DNA of 64,000 nucleotides. Source: Streptomyces gossypii (GTDB lineage Bacteria > Actinomycetota > Actinomycetes > Streptomycetales > Streptomycetaceae). The translations under genes and the position numbers were made by a program. The stretch spans positions 620,001-684,000 of the forward strand of contig NZ_JAJAGO010000001.1 in the NCBI RefSeq assembly GCF_025165795.1, written 5' to 3'. This document shows, in pieces, positions 33,967 through 41,943 of the stretch. Positions within the stretch are counted from its first letter, which is position 1, and the number at the start of each line of letters is the position of its first letter. Under the pieces are notes generated by a model. That model was not told the origin of the DNA and made no database searches. It saw nothing but the letters and a program-made list of their open reading frames with translations.

Positions 33967-35382
33967 TCAGAACCCGCCGCCGAAGTCGCCACCGCCCCCG
34001 AAGCCACCGCCGAAGTCACCGAAGCCGCCGCCGAAGTCGCCCGGCTCGAAGTCGGAGCCGGACATGTCGCCGCCCCCGTAGTCGCCGCCTTCGCCGCCCC
34101 CGTACGCACCGGCGGCGTCGGCTCCGTAGCCGTAGGGACCGATGGCGCTGCCCAGCATGGTGCCCATCAGCAGGCCGGGCAGCAGGCCGCCGCCGAAGTA
34201 GCCGTAGGCCCACGGTCCGTAGACGGGACCAGCCTCCCAGTACGGCCGCCGCCCGGACGGCGTCTCCACCTCGCGGGCCATCGGCTCCGCACCGTCCGCC
34301 AGCCGGACGGCGTCGGCTGCGCAGACGGGCACGGTCCGTTCGGTGCCGCCCTCCGGTGCCCACAGCGCGTCCTCGGCCGCCGGGCCGTGCCGGGGGTCGA
34401 AGAAGCACGGCGTACGGCGTTCGGGCAGCGGCTTACCGGACCGTCGCGCGTCCAGCGTGGCCAGCGAGAACCGGCCCTCCTCCAGCGCCCGGGTCACCTT
34501 CCGCACCTCACCGGGGCGGCGCGCGTCGGCCATCATCGCCTTCGCCTTCTCGTACGAATCGAGCGCGCTTGCGTAGTCCTCGCGCATCGCGTCGTCCATT
34601 CCCGCGGTCTGCGGGGAGATGTCGATCCGGTCCAGCTCCTCGCCGAAGGCGGTGATGTCCTCGTCCACCACGGGGCGCAGCGTCGCCAGCTGCTGCCGCT
34701 CCCATTCGGCGCGGCGCTGCCTGCGGCTGCGGGCCTTGACGAACAGGGAGCCGCCGACGGTGAGGGCGAGCAGCGCGACCAGACCGGTCAGCACGGCGAG
34801 GCCCCCGGCGCCCAAACCGCCGGCATCCGGTCCGCCGTCCGCGCCTTCCCAGGAGGCCGGTGCCGTGCCCTCCGCCTGCTGGACCGCCTGATCGGTGAAT
34901 CCGGTGACCATGGCCTGTACGTCGCCGGGATCGGAGCGCTCCACGGCTCCGGCGAGGTTCGCCACCTCGGCACGGGACATCACCGAGGAGTCGGCGCGGG
35001 CGGAGAAGTCGTCGCCCAGCGCGACCACGTAGGCACCCGTGATGCCGACTTTGGTCCGCAGGTCCTGGAACAGCGTCGCCTTGTCGAATTCGGCGGCGTC
35101 GGGCAGTACGGCGACGAAGACCGGAACATCGGCCTTTTCGATGGTGTCGGCCAGGGCACGGGCCTCGTTTCCGTGCAGCTCACCGGCGGACCTCGGGTCG
35201 ACGTAGACGGGCCCCTGGCGCAGGTTCGCGGCAGCCCGGTCGAGCCCGTCCGCCGCCCGCGCTCCCGTCGACGTGGCGACCACCAGCGCGAGTGCGGCGG
35301 CCAGCACGGTGGCGAGCGCGGCGACGAGCACGCCCGGCAGCCGGACGGGAAGCGGTCCCCCGTACTTCGGTGCGGTGCTCAT
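33967..35382 (-). CDS. Membrane protein with TPM-like domain and Gly-rich tail
   Basis: 471 residues. A first transmembrane segment is at 12-40 (VLVAALATVLAAALALVVAT). An extracytoplasmic domain with ADTIEKADVPVFVAVLPDAA resembles TPM/YgcG-like domains. A second membrane segment lies near 195-215 (LAVLTGLVALLALTVGGSLF). A cytoplasmic helical part follows, and the tail is a low-complexity Gly/Asp/Phe repeat (GGGF/GDFGGG). Related YgcG-like proteins also end in Gly-rich tails. Function unknown. TACCGT precedes the ATG by five bases and no ribosome binding site is seen. Confidence 0.75.
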   Translation of the reverse strand: MSTAPKYGGPLPVRLPGVLVAALATVLAAALALVVATSTGARAADGLDRAAANLRQGPVYVDPRSAGELHGNEARALADTIEKADVPVFVAVLPDAAEFDKATLFQDLRTKVGITGAYVVALGDDFSARADSSVMSRAEVANLAGAVERSDPGDVQAMVTGFTDQAVQQAEGTAPASWEGADGGPDAGGLGAGGLAVLTGLVALLALTVGGSLFVKARSRRQRRAEWERQQLATLRPVVDEDITAFGEELDRIDISPQTAGMDDAMREDYASALDSYEKAKAMMADARRPGEVRKVTRALEEGRFSLATLDARRSGKPLPERRTPCFFDPRHGPAAEDALWAPEGGTERTVPVCAADAVRLADGAEPMAREVETPSGRRPYWEAGPVYGPWAYGYFGGGLLPGLLMGTMLGSAIGPYGYGADAAGAYGGGEGGDYGGGDMSGSDFEPGDFGGGFGDFGGGFGGGGDFGGGF

Positions 35383-35460
35383 ACTTCACGGTAACTCGGC
35401 CAGGCGCCCCGCGGGCAGTCGTGGGAGCAGGTTCGTGGGCAGTCCTGCGCGGGGCGGGCG

Positions 35461-35500
35461 GTGCGGGGCGGTGCAGGGCGGTGCAGGGCGGTGCAGGGCG
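35461..35500. repeat. Four tandem 10-bp repeats
   Basis: GTGCGGGGCG followed by three copies of GTGCAGGGCG. It lies in the short divergent gap 24-62 bp upstream of the PPOX gene start, where its -35 region would be. Confidence 0.8.
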
Positions 35501-35522
35501 GGCGGATCGTAGTATCGGTGCC

Positions 35523-36149
35523 ATGACAACAGAGTTTGTGGAGGTCACGTCCGAGTCCGAACTCCGTGAGCTGATCGGCGAGCCCACCACGCATGCCGTA
35601 CACAAGACACGGCCCGTCCTGCATGAGCTGGACCGCGAATGGCTGGCGCAGACGCCGCTCTGCCTGATAGCGACCTGCGGTCCGGACGGCACCTGCGACG
35701 TCTCACCGAAGGGCGATCCGCCCGGCTTCGTCAAGGTGCTCGACGAGCGCACGCTCGCGATCCCGGACCGCCCGGGCAACAAGCGGGTCGACGGCCTCCG
35801 CAACATCCTCGCCAACCCGCACGTCGGCCTGATCTTCCTGCTGCCCGGCCGCGGTGACACGCTCCGCGTCAACGGCCGGGCCAAGATCGTGCGGGAGGCG
35901 CCGTTCCTCGACGAGATGGTCGTCCGGCGCAACCGCCCGAAGCTGGCCGTGGTCGTCGAGATCGACGAGGTCTTCCACCACTGCTCCAAGGCGTTTCTGC
36001 GCTCCCACGCCTGGCAGCCGGAGACCTGGCATCCGGAGGCGGTGCCGAGCCGGGCCCGTATCGCCAAGGCCCTCGACCGGCAGGGCGATTCGCTGGAGTT
36101 CCTGGAGGACTACTACGGGCCGAAGTACGCGGAGAAGCTGTACGGCTGA
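35523..36149 (+). CDS. Pyridoxamine 5'-phosphate oxidase-family FMN protein (MSMEG_1061-like)
   Basis: 208 residues. The FMN-binding split-barrel is seen in LIATCGPDGTCDVSPKGDPP near 55 and LAIPDRPGNKRVDGLRNILA near 80, then HVGLIFLLPGRGDTLRVNGR near 100. The family oxidises or reduces unknown substrates with FMN or F420. TAGTAT lies seven bases upstream of ATG 35523 with no ribosome binding site, so the transcript may be leaderless. The tandem 10-bp repeats sit immediately upstream. Confidence 0.84.
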   Translation: MTTEFVEVTSESELRELIGEPTTHAVHKTRPVLHELDREWLAQTPLCLIATCGPDGTCDVSPKGDPPGFVKVLDERTLAIPDRPGNKRVDGLRNILANPHVGLIFLLPGRGDTLRVNGRAKIVREAPFLDEMVVRRNRPKLAVVVEIDEVFHHCSKAFLRSHAWQPETWHPEAVPSRARIAKALDRQGDSLEFLEDYYGPKYAEKLYG

Positions 36150-36225
36150 GCGCCTGGCCCACGGGTGAGCGGGGCGCGGCGCGGGAAGCGGGCGCGGCGA
36201 GTGGCCGGCCCGCCGGGCATCCGCC

Positions 36226-36864
36226 TCACGCGGGCAGCAGGAGCAGACCCACCGCGAGGGCCGTGATCACCACGCTCGACACCACCGCCGTCACCATCCG
36301 CCCGCGCGGACCGGTCAGGGCCCGGCCGAGCACCGTACCGCCGGCGGCCAGCAGCAGCTGCCAGCTCGCGGAAGCAGTGGTCACCGCCGCGACGTAGGCG
36401 ATCCCGCCCAGCACCCCCGCGTCCCCGCCCACGCCCGCCTGACGGCCCAGCACCAGCGCCGAGAAGTAGATGATGGTCCACGGGTTGAGCAGGGTCAGGC
36501 CGAGGAATCCCAGATACGCCCGCCACGGCGCACCCAGGCCACGGTGCCGGGCGCCCGGCGCCTCCGGCGCACCGCGGCTGCGCAGCGCGGTCACCGCAAT
36601 TCGCACTGCCATCGCGACGAGCACCAGTGCGGCGACCCACCGCAGCGGCCCCGCGACCGGCCGCACCGCGTGCGCCACCGCCGCGCCGCCGAGCAGCGCG
36701 AGCGCCGCGTAGGAGCCGTCGGCCGTCGCCACCCCGAGGGCACCCGAGGCGCCCACCCGGAAGGAGGTCCGTGCCGCCAGGTTCACCAGCAGCACGGCGA
36801 GGGCGCCGACCGGGATGGCGAGGGCGTAGCCCGCCCACAGGCCCGCGAGGATCGATTCGGTCAT
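36226..36864 (-). CDS. LysE-family exporter
   Basis: 212 residues with about six hydrophobic helices. Family features are LAGLWAGYALAIPVGALAVL at the N-terminus, GALGVATADGSYAALALLGG near 40, and GFLGLTLLNPWTIIYFSALV near 120. It exports amino acids or related metabolites. It diverges from a LysR gene with a 73-bp gap, the classical lysE-lysG layout, so the LysR protein likely activates it. Confidence 0.86.
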   Translation of the reverse strand: MTESILAGLWAGYALAIPVGALAVLLVNLAARTSFRVGASGALGVATADGSYAALALLGGAAVAHAVRPVAGPLRWVAALVLVAMAVRIAVTALRSRGAPEAPGARHRGLGAPWRAYLGFLGLTLLNPWTIIYFSALVLGRQAGVGGDAGVLGGIAYVAAVTTASASWQLLLAAGGTVLGRALTGPRGRMVTAVVSSVVITALAVGLLLLPA

Positions 36865-36937
36865 GACAGGCAGTCTCGAACGCCGGATTTTCCAGGTCCA
36901 TCGAAAGATTCAGCACGGCATCTTGTTGAATAGCCAC

Positions 36938-37891
36938 ATGATTGATCCGCGCCTCCAGACCCTGCGCGTGCTGTACGAGCGAGGCACCGTCACGGCGGCG
37001 GCCGAGGCCCTGCACCTCACCCCGTCGACGGTCTCCCAGCAGCTCCGCCAGCTCGCCGACCGCCTCGGTGTGACGCTCCTCGAACCGCACGGCCGCCGGG
37101 TGAGGCTTACCCCGGCGGCGCTGGCACTGCTGCGGCACGCGGACGCGATGTTCGCCCGCTGGGAAGAGGCCGACGCGGAGCTGGCGGCCTACCGCGACGG
37201 CACCGCCGGACGGCTGCGGGTATCCGCCGTGGCCACCGCCCTCGCGGCGATCGTCGCCCCGGCGGCGGAGCGGCTGCGCCGCGAGCACCCCGCCATGACC
37301 GTCGACCTGACCGAGGATCCCGGGGAGGACCGCATGGGGCTGCTGCTGACCGACCGGGCCGACATCGCCGTCGTCATCCCCGCCCCCGGCGGACCGCCGC
37401 CGGACGATCCGCGCTTCGACCAGCAGCCCTTGTACGAGGAGCCGCAGGACCTCCTCGTACCGGCCGGACACCGCCTCGCCGCACGGCGGCGGGACGGCGT
37501 GCGGCTGACGGAGGCCAAAACCGAGAGCTGGATCCGCGCGGGCGACCCCCGCGACCAGCACACGCTGCTCCTGACGGCCTGCGCCGCCGCCGGGTTCACC
37601 CCCCGGATGTCGCACGGCGCGGTGGAATGGCATGCGGTCGCGGCGCTGGTGGCGCACGGCTTCGGAATCAGCCTGGTGCCCCGGCTCGCGTATGTGCCAC
37701 GGGAGTTCGACGTCGTACGGGTCCCGCTGCGCGGGCGCCCGGCCCCCACCCGCCAACTCCTCGCCTGCGTCCGCCGCGGCAGCGCCCACCACACCCCGAT
37801 CACCCGCGGCCTAGCGGCCCTGCGGGAGGCCGCAGAGGAGGTCGCGGGCACGGGGCCGGCCGACCAGGGCTCGTCGCACCTTCAGCGGTGA
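36938..37891 (+). CDS. LysR-family regulator of the divergent exporter
   Basis: 317 residues. The winged helix-turn-helix RLQTLRVLYERGTVTAAAEALHLTPSTVSQQLRQLADRLG occupies residues 5-44, followed by a LysR substrate domain to about 295. The start ATG 36938 was chosen because a TTGAAT hexamer ends six bases upstream and the DNA-binding domain begins at once. ATTCA (36908) and TGAAT (36927) form a loose dyad in the gap. Its last 10 bp overlap the convergent broken EamA gene. It is paralogous to the LysR gene at 39030. Confidence 0.87.
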   Translation: MIDPRLQTLRVLYERGTVTAAAEALHLTPSTVSQQLRQLADRLGVTLLEPHGRRVRLTPAALALLRHADAMFARWEEADAELAAYRDGTAGRLRVSAVATALAAIVAPAAERLRREHPAMTVDLTEDPGEDRMGLLLTDRADIAVVIPAPGGPPPDDPRFDQQPLYEEPQDLLVPAGHRLAARRRDGVRLTEAKTESWIRAGDPRDQHTLLLTACAAAGFTPRMSHGAVEWHAVAALVAHGFGISLVPRLAYVPREFDVVRVPLRGRPAPTRQLLACVRRGSAHHTPITRGLAALREAAEEVAGTGPADQGSSHLQR

Positions 37892-38705
37892 TCGTCGCCT
37901 TGCTGAGCCCGCGCGTGGCCGCTCGTGTGGACGGCGACGGCGCCGACTGAGGCCGCTGTGACGAGGCCGACGGCCAGCCACTGAAGCGTGGATAGACGCT
38001 CGTGGAGGAGCAGGAGGCCTGCCATGCCGGCGGCTGCGGGTTCCAGGCTCTGCAGGACTCCCACCACACGGGCCGGCAATCGGCGAAGCGCCGTCAGCTC
38101 CAGGGAGTAGGGCAGCGCCGCGGACAACAGGGCCACCAGAAGTCCCAACGTCAGAGCGTGGGGCTGCACCATCTGGTCACCGCGGACAGAACGGCGAAGG
38201 TCAGACCGGTCACGGACAGCGGGCCTGAGGAGGATGAGCCGGGAAGCATGAAGCACGCGATCCCCGCCGCTGCGAGCAGCCCCCAGGCGGCATCGCGTGC
38301 GCGGCGAGAGGTCGCCAGGGACACCGCCAGCGGGCCGGTCAGTTGAATGGTCACCGCCACACCCAGGGGCATGCGCTCCAGGGCCAGGTAGACGAGGTTC
38401 ATACCGGCGATCGCCGCGCCGAAGGCGAGAATCAGCAGACGACTCTCGCGGTCGGCGGGCAGGCGGCGCGGACGCCACAGCAACAGGAGGAGCAGAGCGG
38501 CGAGCAGCAGCCGCAATGCGACGGCCCCCATAGGGCCCCCGGCGGTGCCGATCAGTTGCTTGCCCAGTGCCTGGCCGCTCTGGACGCTGATGACGCTGCC
38601 CAGTACGAGCAACGGGGCCGGGACGGGCAAGCGGCGCCCGTAACCGACGGGATCAACGCGCCGTTCGGCGGCGGATCGATCCCGCAGGGAGCCCGTCCTG
38701 CTCAC
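37882..38705 (-). pseudogene. EamA/RhtA-type drug/metabolite exporter, broken by internal deletion and frameshift
   Basis: The 5' part from GTG 38705 reads as the first EamA repeat (LVLGSVISVQSGQALGKQLI ... GVAVTIQLTGPLAVSLATSR, GLLAAAGIACFML) to LTFAVLSAVTRW near 38170 and then stops at about 38151. In another frame, from near 38170 to 37882, the C-terminal part continues (LLVALLSAALPYSLELTALR, VVGVLQSLEPAAAGMAGLLL). Compared with intact relatives about 50 residues between the two parts are missing. The GTG overlaps the stop of the upstream zinc-ribbon gene. The transporter is almost certainly inactive. Confidence 0.8.
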
Positions 38706-38956
38706 GCTTGGTGACACTCCGGCTCGGCAGCCACGGCCCAATTCGCCTCTCGGGCCTGGTCACTTCCCGGGACGACCAGACGAGGCGGGGCTGTTGGGGC
38801 GGGCGTGTGCCATACCCGCAGCAGACCGCAGACGCAGCGCGCGTACACGATGGTTCCGTCGGAGACGGAATGGCGGGAGACCACGTTCTCGGACTGCCCC
38901 GCAGGCCAGCCACATGCAGGGCACCTGCGTTCAGCTTGCCCAGAAGGATCAGTCAT
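38702..38956 (-). CDS. Small zinc-ribbon-like protein
   Basis: 84 residues. Cys pairs are visible at RRCPACGWPAG near 12 and YARCVCGLLRVW near 40, which fits a two-knuckle zinc ribbon. The middle VSRHSVSDGTIVYARC is a pattern I recall from small conserved actinobacterial proteins of unknown role. ATG 38956 directly follows an AGGAGG with only one base between, an unusual spacing, so the start is uncertain (ATG 38983 is the alternative). Its stop overlaps the start of the broken EamA gene (GTGA). Confidence 0.62.
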   Translation of the reverse strand: MTDPSGQAERRCPACGWPAGQSENVVSRHSVSDGTIVYARCVCGLLRVWHTPAPTAPPRLVVPGSDQAREANWAVAAEPECHQA

Positions 38957-39010
38957 GCCTCCTAGTTTCGACACTCGCAGCATGCACGTCTATCGCACAT
39001 TTCCGCATGT

Positions 39011-39035
39011 AATCATGTTGCATGACTGCATGATT
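39011..39035. promoter_or_regulatory. Inverted repeat overlapping the LysR start
   Basis: AATCATG at 39011-39017 is the exact inverse of CATGATT at 39029-39035, with an 11-bp spacer. The right arm includes the ATG at 39030. Candidate autoregulatory LysR site (LysR proteins favour dyads with an 11-bp interval). Confidence 0.45.
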
Positions 39036-39959
39036 GATCTCGGTCTCCTACAGACGTTCCGTGTGCTCCAGGAGCAGGGCACCGTGACGGCGGCAGCGCG
39101 GACGCTGAGTCTGTCGCCGTCCGCCGTCTCGCAGCAGCTCAGACAACTCTCACGCCAGGCCGGAGCGGAACTCCTCGAACCGGACGGCCGGCGCCTGCGC
39201 CTGACCGCCACGGGGCGCGTACTACTCCGTCACGCGGACGTCATGTGCGCCCAGTGGGAGGAGGCGCGTGCCGAGCTGGCGCAGCATGGAGCCCCCTCGC
39301 GTCGCACGTTGCGCCTCGCGGGCTTCGCCACGAGCGTCGGACCGCTCCTCGCGCCCGCCGCTGAAGACCTGCTGCATGCCGCCAGACCGACTCAGGCCAC
39401 CGTCACAGAGACGGACACGCGTGGCTGCTACCAGCAGCTCCTCGCGAACCGCGTCGACATCGCCGTGCTGACCCCCTTGTCCGACAGCCCACCGATCGAC
39501 GACGCCCGGTTCCACCAGGAACCTCTGCTGGAAGACGTGCTGGACTTGGTCGTGCCCGCGCACCACCGGCTCGCGACGCAAGAGGGCGTCGACTTGTCGG
39601 CAGCGGAGCGCGAGACCTGGATCTCACCTCATCACGACCAGGACCGCCTCACCCACGCCCTGTGCACCGCCGCCGGCTTCGCCCCGCGCACCGTGCACCA
39701 CGCCGACGAATGGCATGCGGTACTGGCCCTCGTCAGTCATGGCCTCGGCGTGTGCCTGGTGCCGCGCCTCATCTCCCTCGACGCCCATCCACGAGCAGTC
39801 CGACTGCCCCTGAAGGGCGACCCGCCACCCTCCCGCCGCATCCTCACGTGCGTGCGCCGGGGAAGTTCGGGTCAGAGTGTGGTCTCCGATGGGTTGAAGG
39901 CGCTCAGGGCGCGTGCAGAGCAGGAGGCCACGACGACACGACCTGGTTGTCAGCGATGA
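39030..39959 (+). CDS. LysR-family regulator, paralogue of the 36938 gene
   Basis: 309 residues. The DNA-binding domain GLLQTFRVLQEQGTVTAAARTLSLSPSAVSQQLRQLSRQAG and the effector domain closely follow the other LysR in this window (shared RHADVMCAQWEEARAELA-like linker and EWHAVLALVSHGLGVCLVPRL). It diverges from the zinc-ribbon/EamA unit as the other diverges from LysE. Its natural target exporter is now broken. No ribosome binding site is seen; ATG 39015 in frame is an alternative. Its last 10 bp overlap the convergent TetR gene. Confidence 0.85.
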   Translation: MIDLGLLQTFRVLQEQGTVTAAARTLSLSPSAVSQQLRQLSRQAGAELLEPDGRRLRLTATGRVLLRHADVMCAQWEEARAELAQHGAPSRRTLRLAGFATSVGPLLAPAAEDLLHAARPTQATVTETDTRGCYQQLLANRVDIAVLTPLSDSPPIDDARFHQEPLLEDVLDLVVPAHHRLATQEGVDLSAAERETWISPHHDQDRLTHALCTAAGFAPRTVHHADEWHAVLALVSHGLGVCLVPRLISLDAHPRAVRLPLKGDPPPSRRILTCVRRGSSGQSVVSDGLKALRARAEQEATTTRPGCQR

Positions 39960-40587
39960 GACACGTCTCCGCATCCAGGTTCACCCCAGCCGTTCGCGAC
40001 CGACCGGCGGCATCGGTCGGAGCGGTCTCCTGCGCTGACGAACAGTGCGGTCAGCATGGGAACGCCGTGGCCGAGTGCCTGGCGCGGCAAGGGGCCGGTG
40101 GCGACGAGTGAGGCGATTCCGTGGCCGATGGTCCAGCTTTGCGTGGCCAGCTCCAAGGGGTCGACGTCCTCGCGGAAGCGGCCGGCCGCCTTGGCTCGTT
40201 CGACGGTGCGGACCAGGCAGTGCAGCGCTTCGTCCGCCGCGTCGGCGTCTTCGAGTGCGAAGCCGGCGTCGAACATGACTCGGTAGAGGTCAGGGCTCTC
40301 CAGGGCGTTGGACAGGTAGGCGGCTCCCAGGGCGGCGAGGTCCCGCACCGGGTCCGCGGACGCCGAAACGGTGGCGAGTTTGGCGGCCAGCCGGATGAAG
40401 CCCTCCTGGCGCAGCGCCTGCCACAGGCCGCCCATGCCGCCGAAGTAGGTGTAGACGGCCATCGTCGATACGCCGGTCCCGGCGACCAGCGTGCGGAGCG
40501 TCACCGGTTGCCGCATCCGGAGCATCTGCGCTGCCCGGTCCAGCAGCAGGGAGAAATCCGGTAGCGGGGCAGTGGGCGCTCGGGCAT
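39950..40587 (-). pseudogene. TetR-family regulator with probable 1-base frameshift near its start
   Basis: From ATG 40525 to 39950 the frame encodes VTLRTLVAGTGVSTMAVYTYFGGMGGLW (helix-turn-helix) and a normal TetR ligand domain. Helix 1 (FSLLLDRAAQ) lies in frame upstream of that ATG, but no start codon exists before the next in-frame stop. In the adjacent frame ATG 40587 gives a plausible N-terminus (MPERPLPRYR) that would join helix 1 if one G were added at the CCGG at 40558-40561. Either the gene is inactivated, or it starts at 40525 without most of helix 1, or the base is a sequencing error. Confidence 0.6.
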
Positions 40588-40597
40588 GCTCGCGCCC

Positions 40598-40981
40598 ATG
40601 GTTTCAGTGGTGCAGAACATCGCGGTCGACTGTACGAACGCCTACGAACTTGCCCGGTTCTGGAGCGAGGTGACCGGCAGGCCACTCCACCCGGAGGACG
40701 GGCCGGGTGACCCGGAAGTCGACGTGATGCTGCCGCAGGGGCCGCTGCTGCACTTCAACCAGGTGCCGGAGGCGAAGACGTTCAAGAACCGGATTCACCT
40801 GTGCCTGCAGCCGGAGAGTCCGCGTGAGCAGGAGGTCGAGCGGCTGCTGGGCCTCGGCGCCGCCCTCCTCGCCGATCACCGGAAACCCGACGGCTCGGGC
40901 TGGGCCGTCCTCACGGACCCCGAGGGCAACGAATTCTGCGTGCTGCGCAGCGAGTCCGAACGCGCCGCGATGTCCCACTGA
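40598..40981 (+). CDS. VOC-family (glyoxalase-like) protein
   Basis: 127 residues, two VOC beta-alpha-beta-beta-beta units. The repeat starts with VVQNIAVDCTNAYELARFWS and ends with WAVLTDPEGNEFCVLRSE, the usual DPxGN-ExC pattern. Metal ligands and substrate cannot be fixed from sequence. It diverges from the TetR gene, whose 5' region overlaps its upstream region, so the TetR protein may have controlled it. ATG 40598 is chosen; ATG 40586 is in frame. Confidence 0.8.
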   Translation: MVSVVQNIAVDCTNAYELARFWSEVTGRPLHPEDGPGDPEVDVMLPQGPLLHFNQVPEAKTFKNRIHLCLQPESPREQEVERLLGLGAALLADHRKPDGSGWAVLTDPEGNEFCVLRSESERAAMSH

Positions 40982-41325
40982 CCCTGGCGACGGCGTCGAG
41001 CCCAGCAGCGGCACTCTGGTGCGGGGAGTTCGCCGCCTGAACCCATCCCGCCACGGCCCGGATTGGCCGGCCCCGCCCCCGTCTCCGGCGGGGGCCTCGC
41101 CATGTTGCACGCTGCGGATCAGCGGCGTTGCCTCGGTCTGTGAAGGTCGCTAAGGTCGGCCGGGTGACTACCGGGCCGGCCATGGGCCATGCACGAGTGA
41201 GGTTCCCGGCGCCGACGTGAGCGCGAGGCGGGCAAGAGGCCCGCCCCCGTCTCCGCGTCCTTGCTCCCGGCGCCCGCCGCGGCGCCCCATCCCAGCGGAT
41301 CACAAGCCCCGGAGACACCTCACCG
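40982..41325 (+). promoter_or_regulatory. Gap with hairpin terminator, promoter and GC-rich leader for the second VOC gene
   Basis: No gene is seen in this 344-bp gap. A hairpin (GGCCCCGCC at 41069-41077 with GGCGGGGGCC at 41087-41096) could end transcription of the first VOC gene. A promoter fits TTGCCT (41128-41133), 17 bp, TAAGGT (41151-41156). The transcript would begin near 41163 and have a leader of about 160 nt that can fold, for example GGCGGGC-AAGA-GGCCCGCC near 41226. No known riboswitch class was recognised. Confidence 0.45.
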
Positions 41326-41754
41326 ATGTCCGATGACCAGCAGTACCCGCACGCATCCGAATTGCCGACGGCCGTCGCCCAGCTCAACCACACCGTCGTC
41401 TACGCCAGCGACCGGCACCTGTCCGCCGAGTTCCTCTGCGCGATCCTGGGGTTGAAAGTCGGTGCTCCCTTCGGGCCGTTCCTGCCCGTCGACCTCGGCA
41501 ACGGCGTGACGCTCGACTACTACGAGAAGCGCGACGAGCCGATCCAGTCGCAGCACTACGCGTTCCTCGTGCCCGAGGCGCAGTTCGACGGGATGATCGC
41601 CCGCCTGGAGGCGGTCGGGATCACCTACTACGCCGACCCCAGCCACACCGAACCCGGCCGGATCAACCACCTGTTCGGCGGCCGCGGCGCGTACTTCGAC
41701 GACCCGGACGGCCACAACATGGAGATCATGACCCGCCCCTACGTCCGCCCCTAG
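41326..41754 (+). CDS. VOC-family protein, extradiol dioxygenase/glyoxalase superfamily
   Basis: 142 residues. A VOC domain runs from LNHTVVYASDRHLSAEFLCA to AYFDDPDGHNMEIMTRPY, with potential metal ligands His (LNHTVV), His (SQHYAFLV) and Glu (NMEIMT). It could be a fosfomycin/bleomycin-type resistance protein or an isomerase; no substrate can be set. GGAG lies 11 bases before the ATG. A long GC-rich leader precedes it. Confidence 0.82.
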   Translation: MSDDQQYPHASELPTAVAQLNHTVVYASDRHLSAEFLCAILGLKVGAPFGPFLPVDLGNGVTLDYYEKRDEPIQSQHYAFLVPEAQFDGMIARLEAVGITYYADPSHTEPGRINHLFGGRGAYFDDPDGHNMEIMTRPYVRP

Positions 41755-41943
41755 CAGACCGCCCTTGGCAGACCGCCCGGCAACGGTCCGCAGGGCCCTC
41801 TCCGCCGAGCGGCTCCCCCACTTCCCGGCCCGCCGGCGAGGTGATCCGCTTGGCGGGGTCCGGGGGGGGCGAACGCATGACCAAGGCGACGGCGTCGGGC
41901 GTCGCCGGTCACCTTCCACCCCTGCGCAAGGCAGGTGTCCCGG

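Noticed and set aside
36863..36937. N-terminal extension of the first LysR protein starting at 36863
   Set aside because: The extra 25 residues precede a normal LysR start and overlap the LysE start and the shared promoter region; ATG 36938 fits the family.
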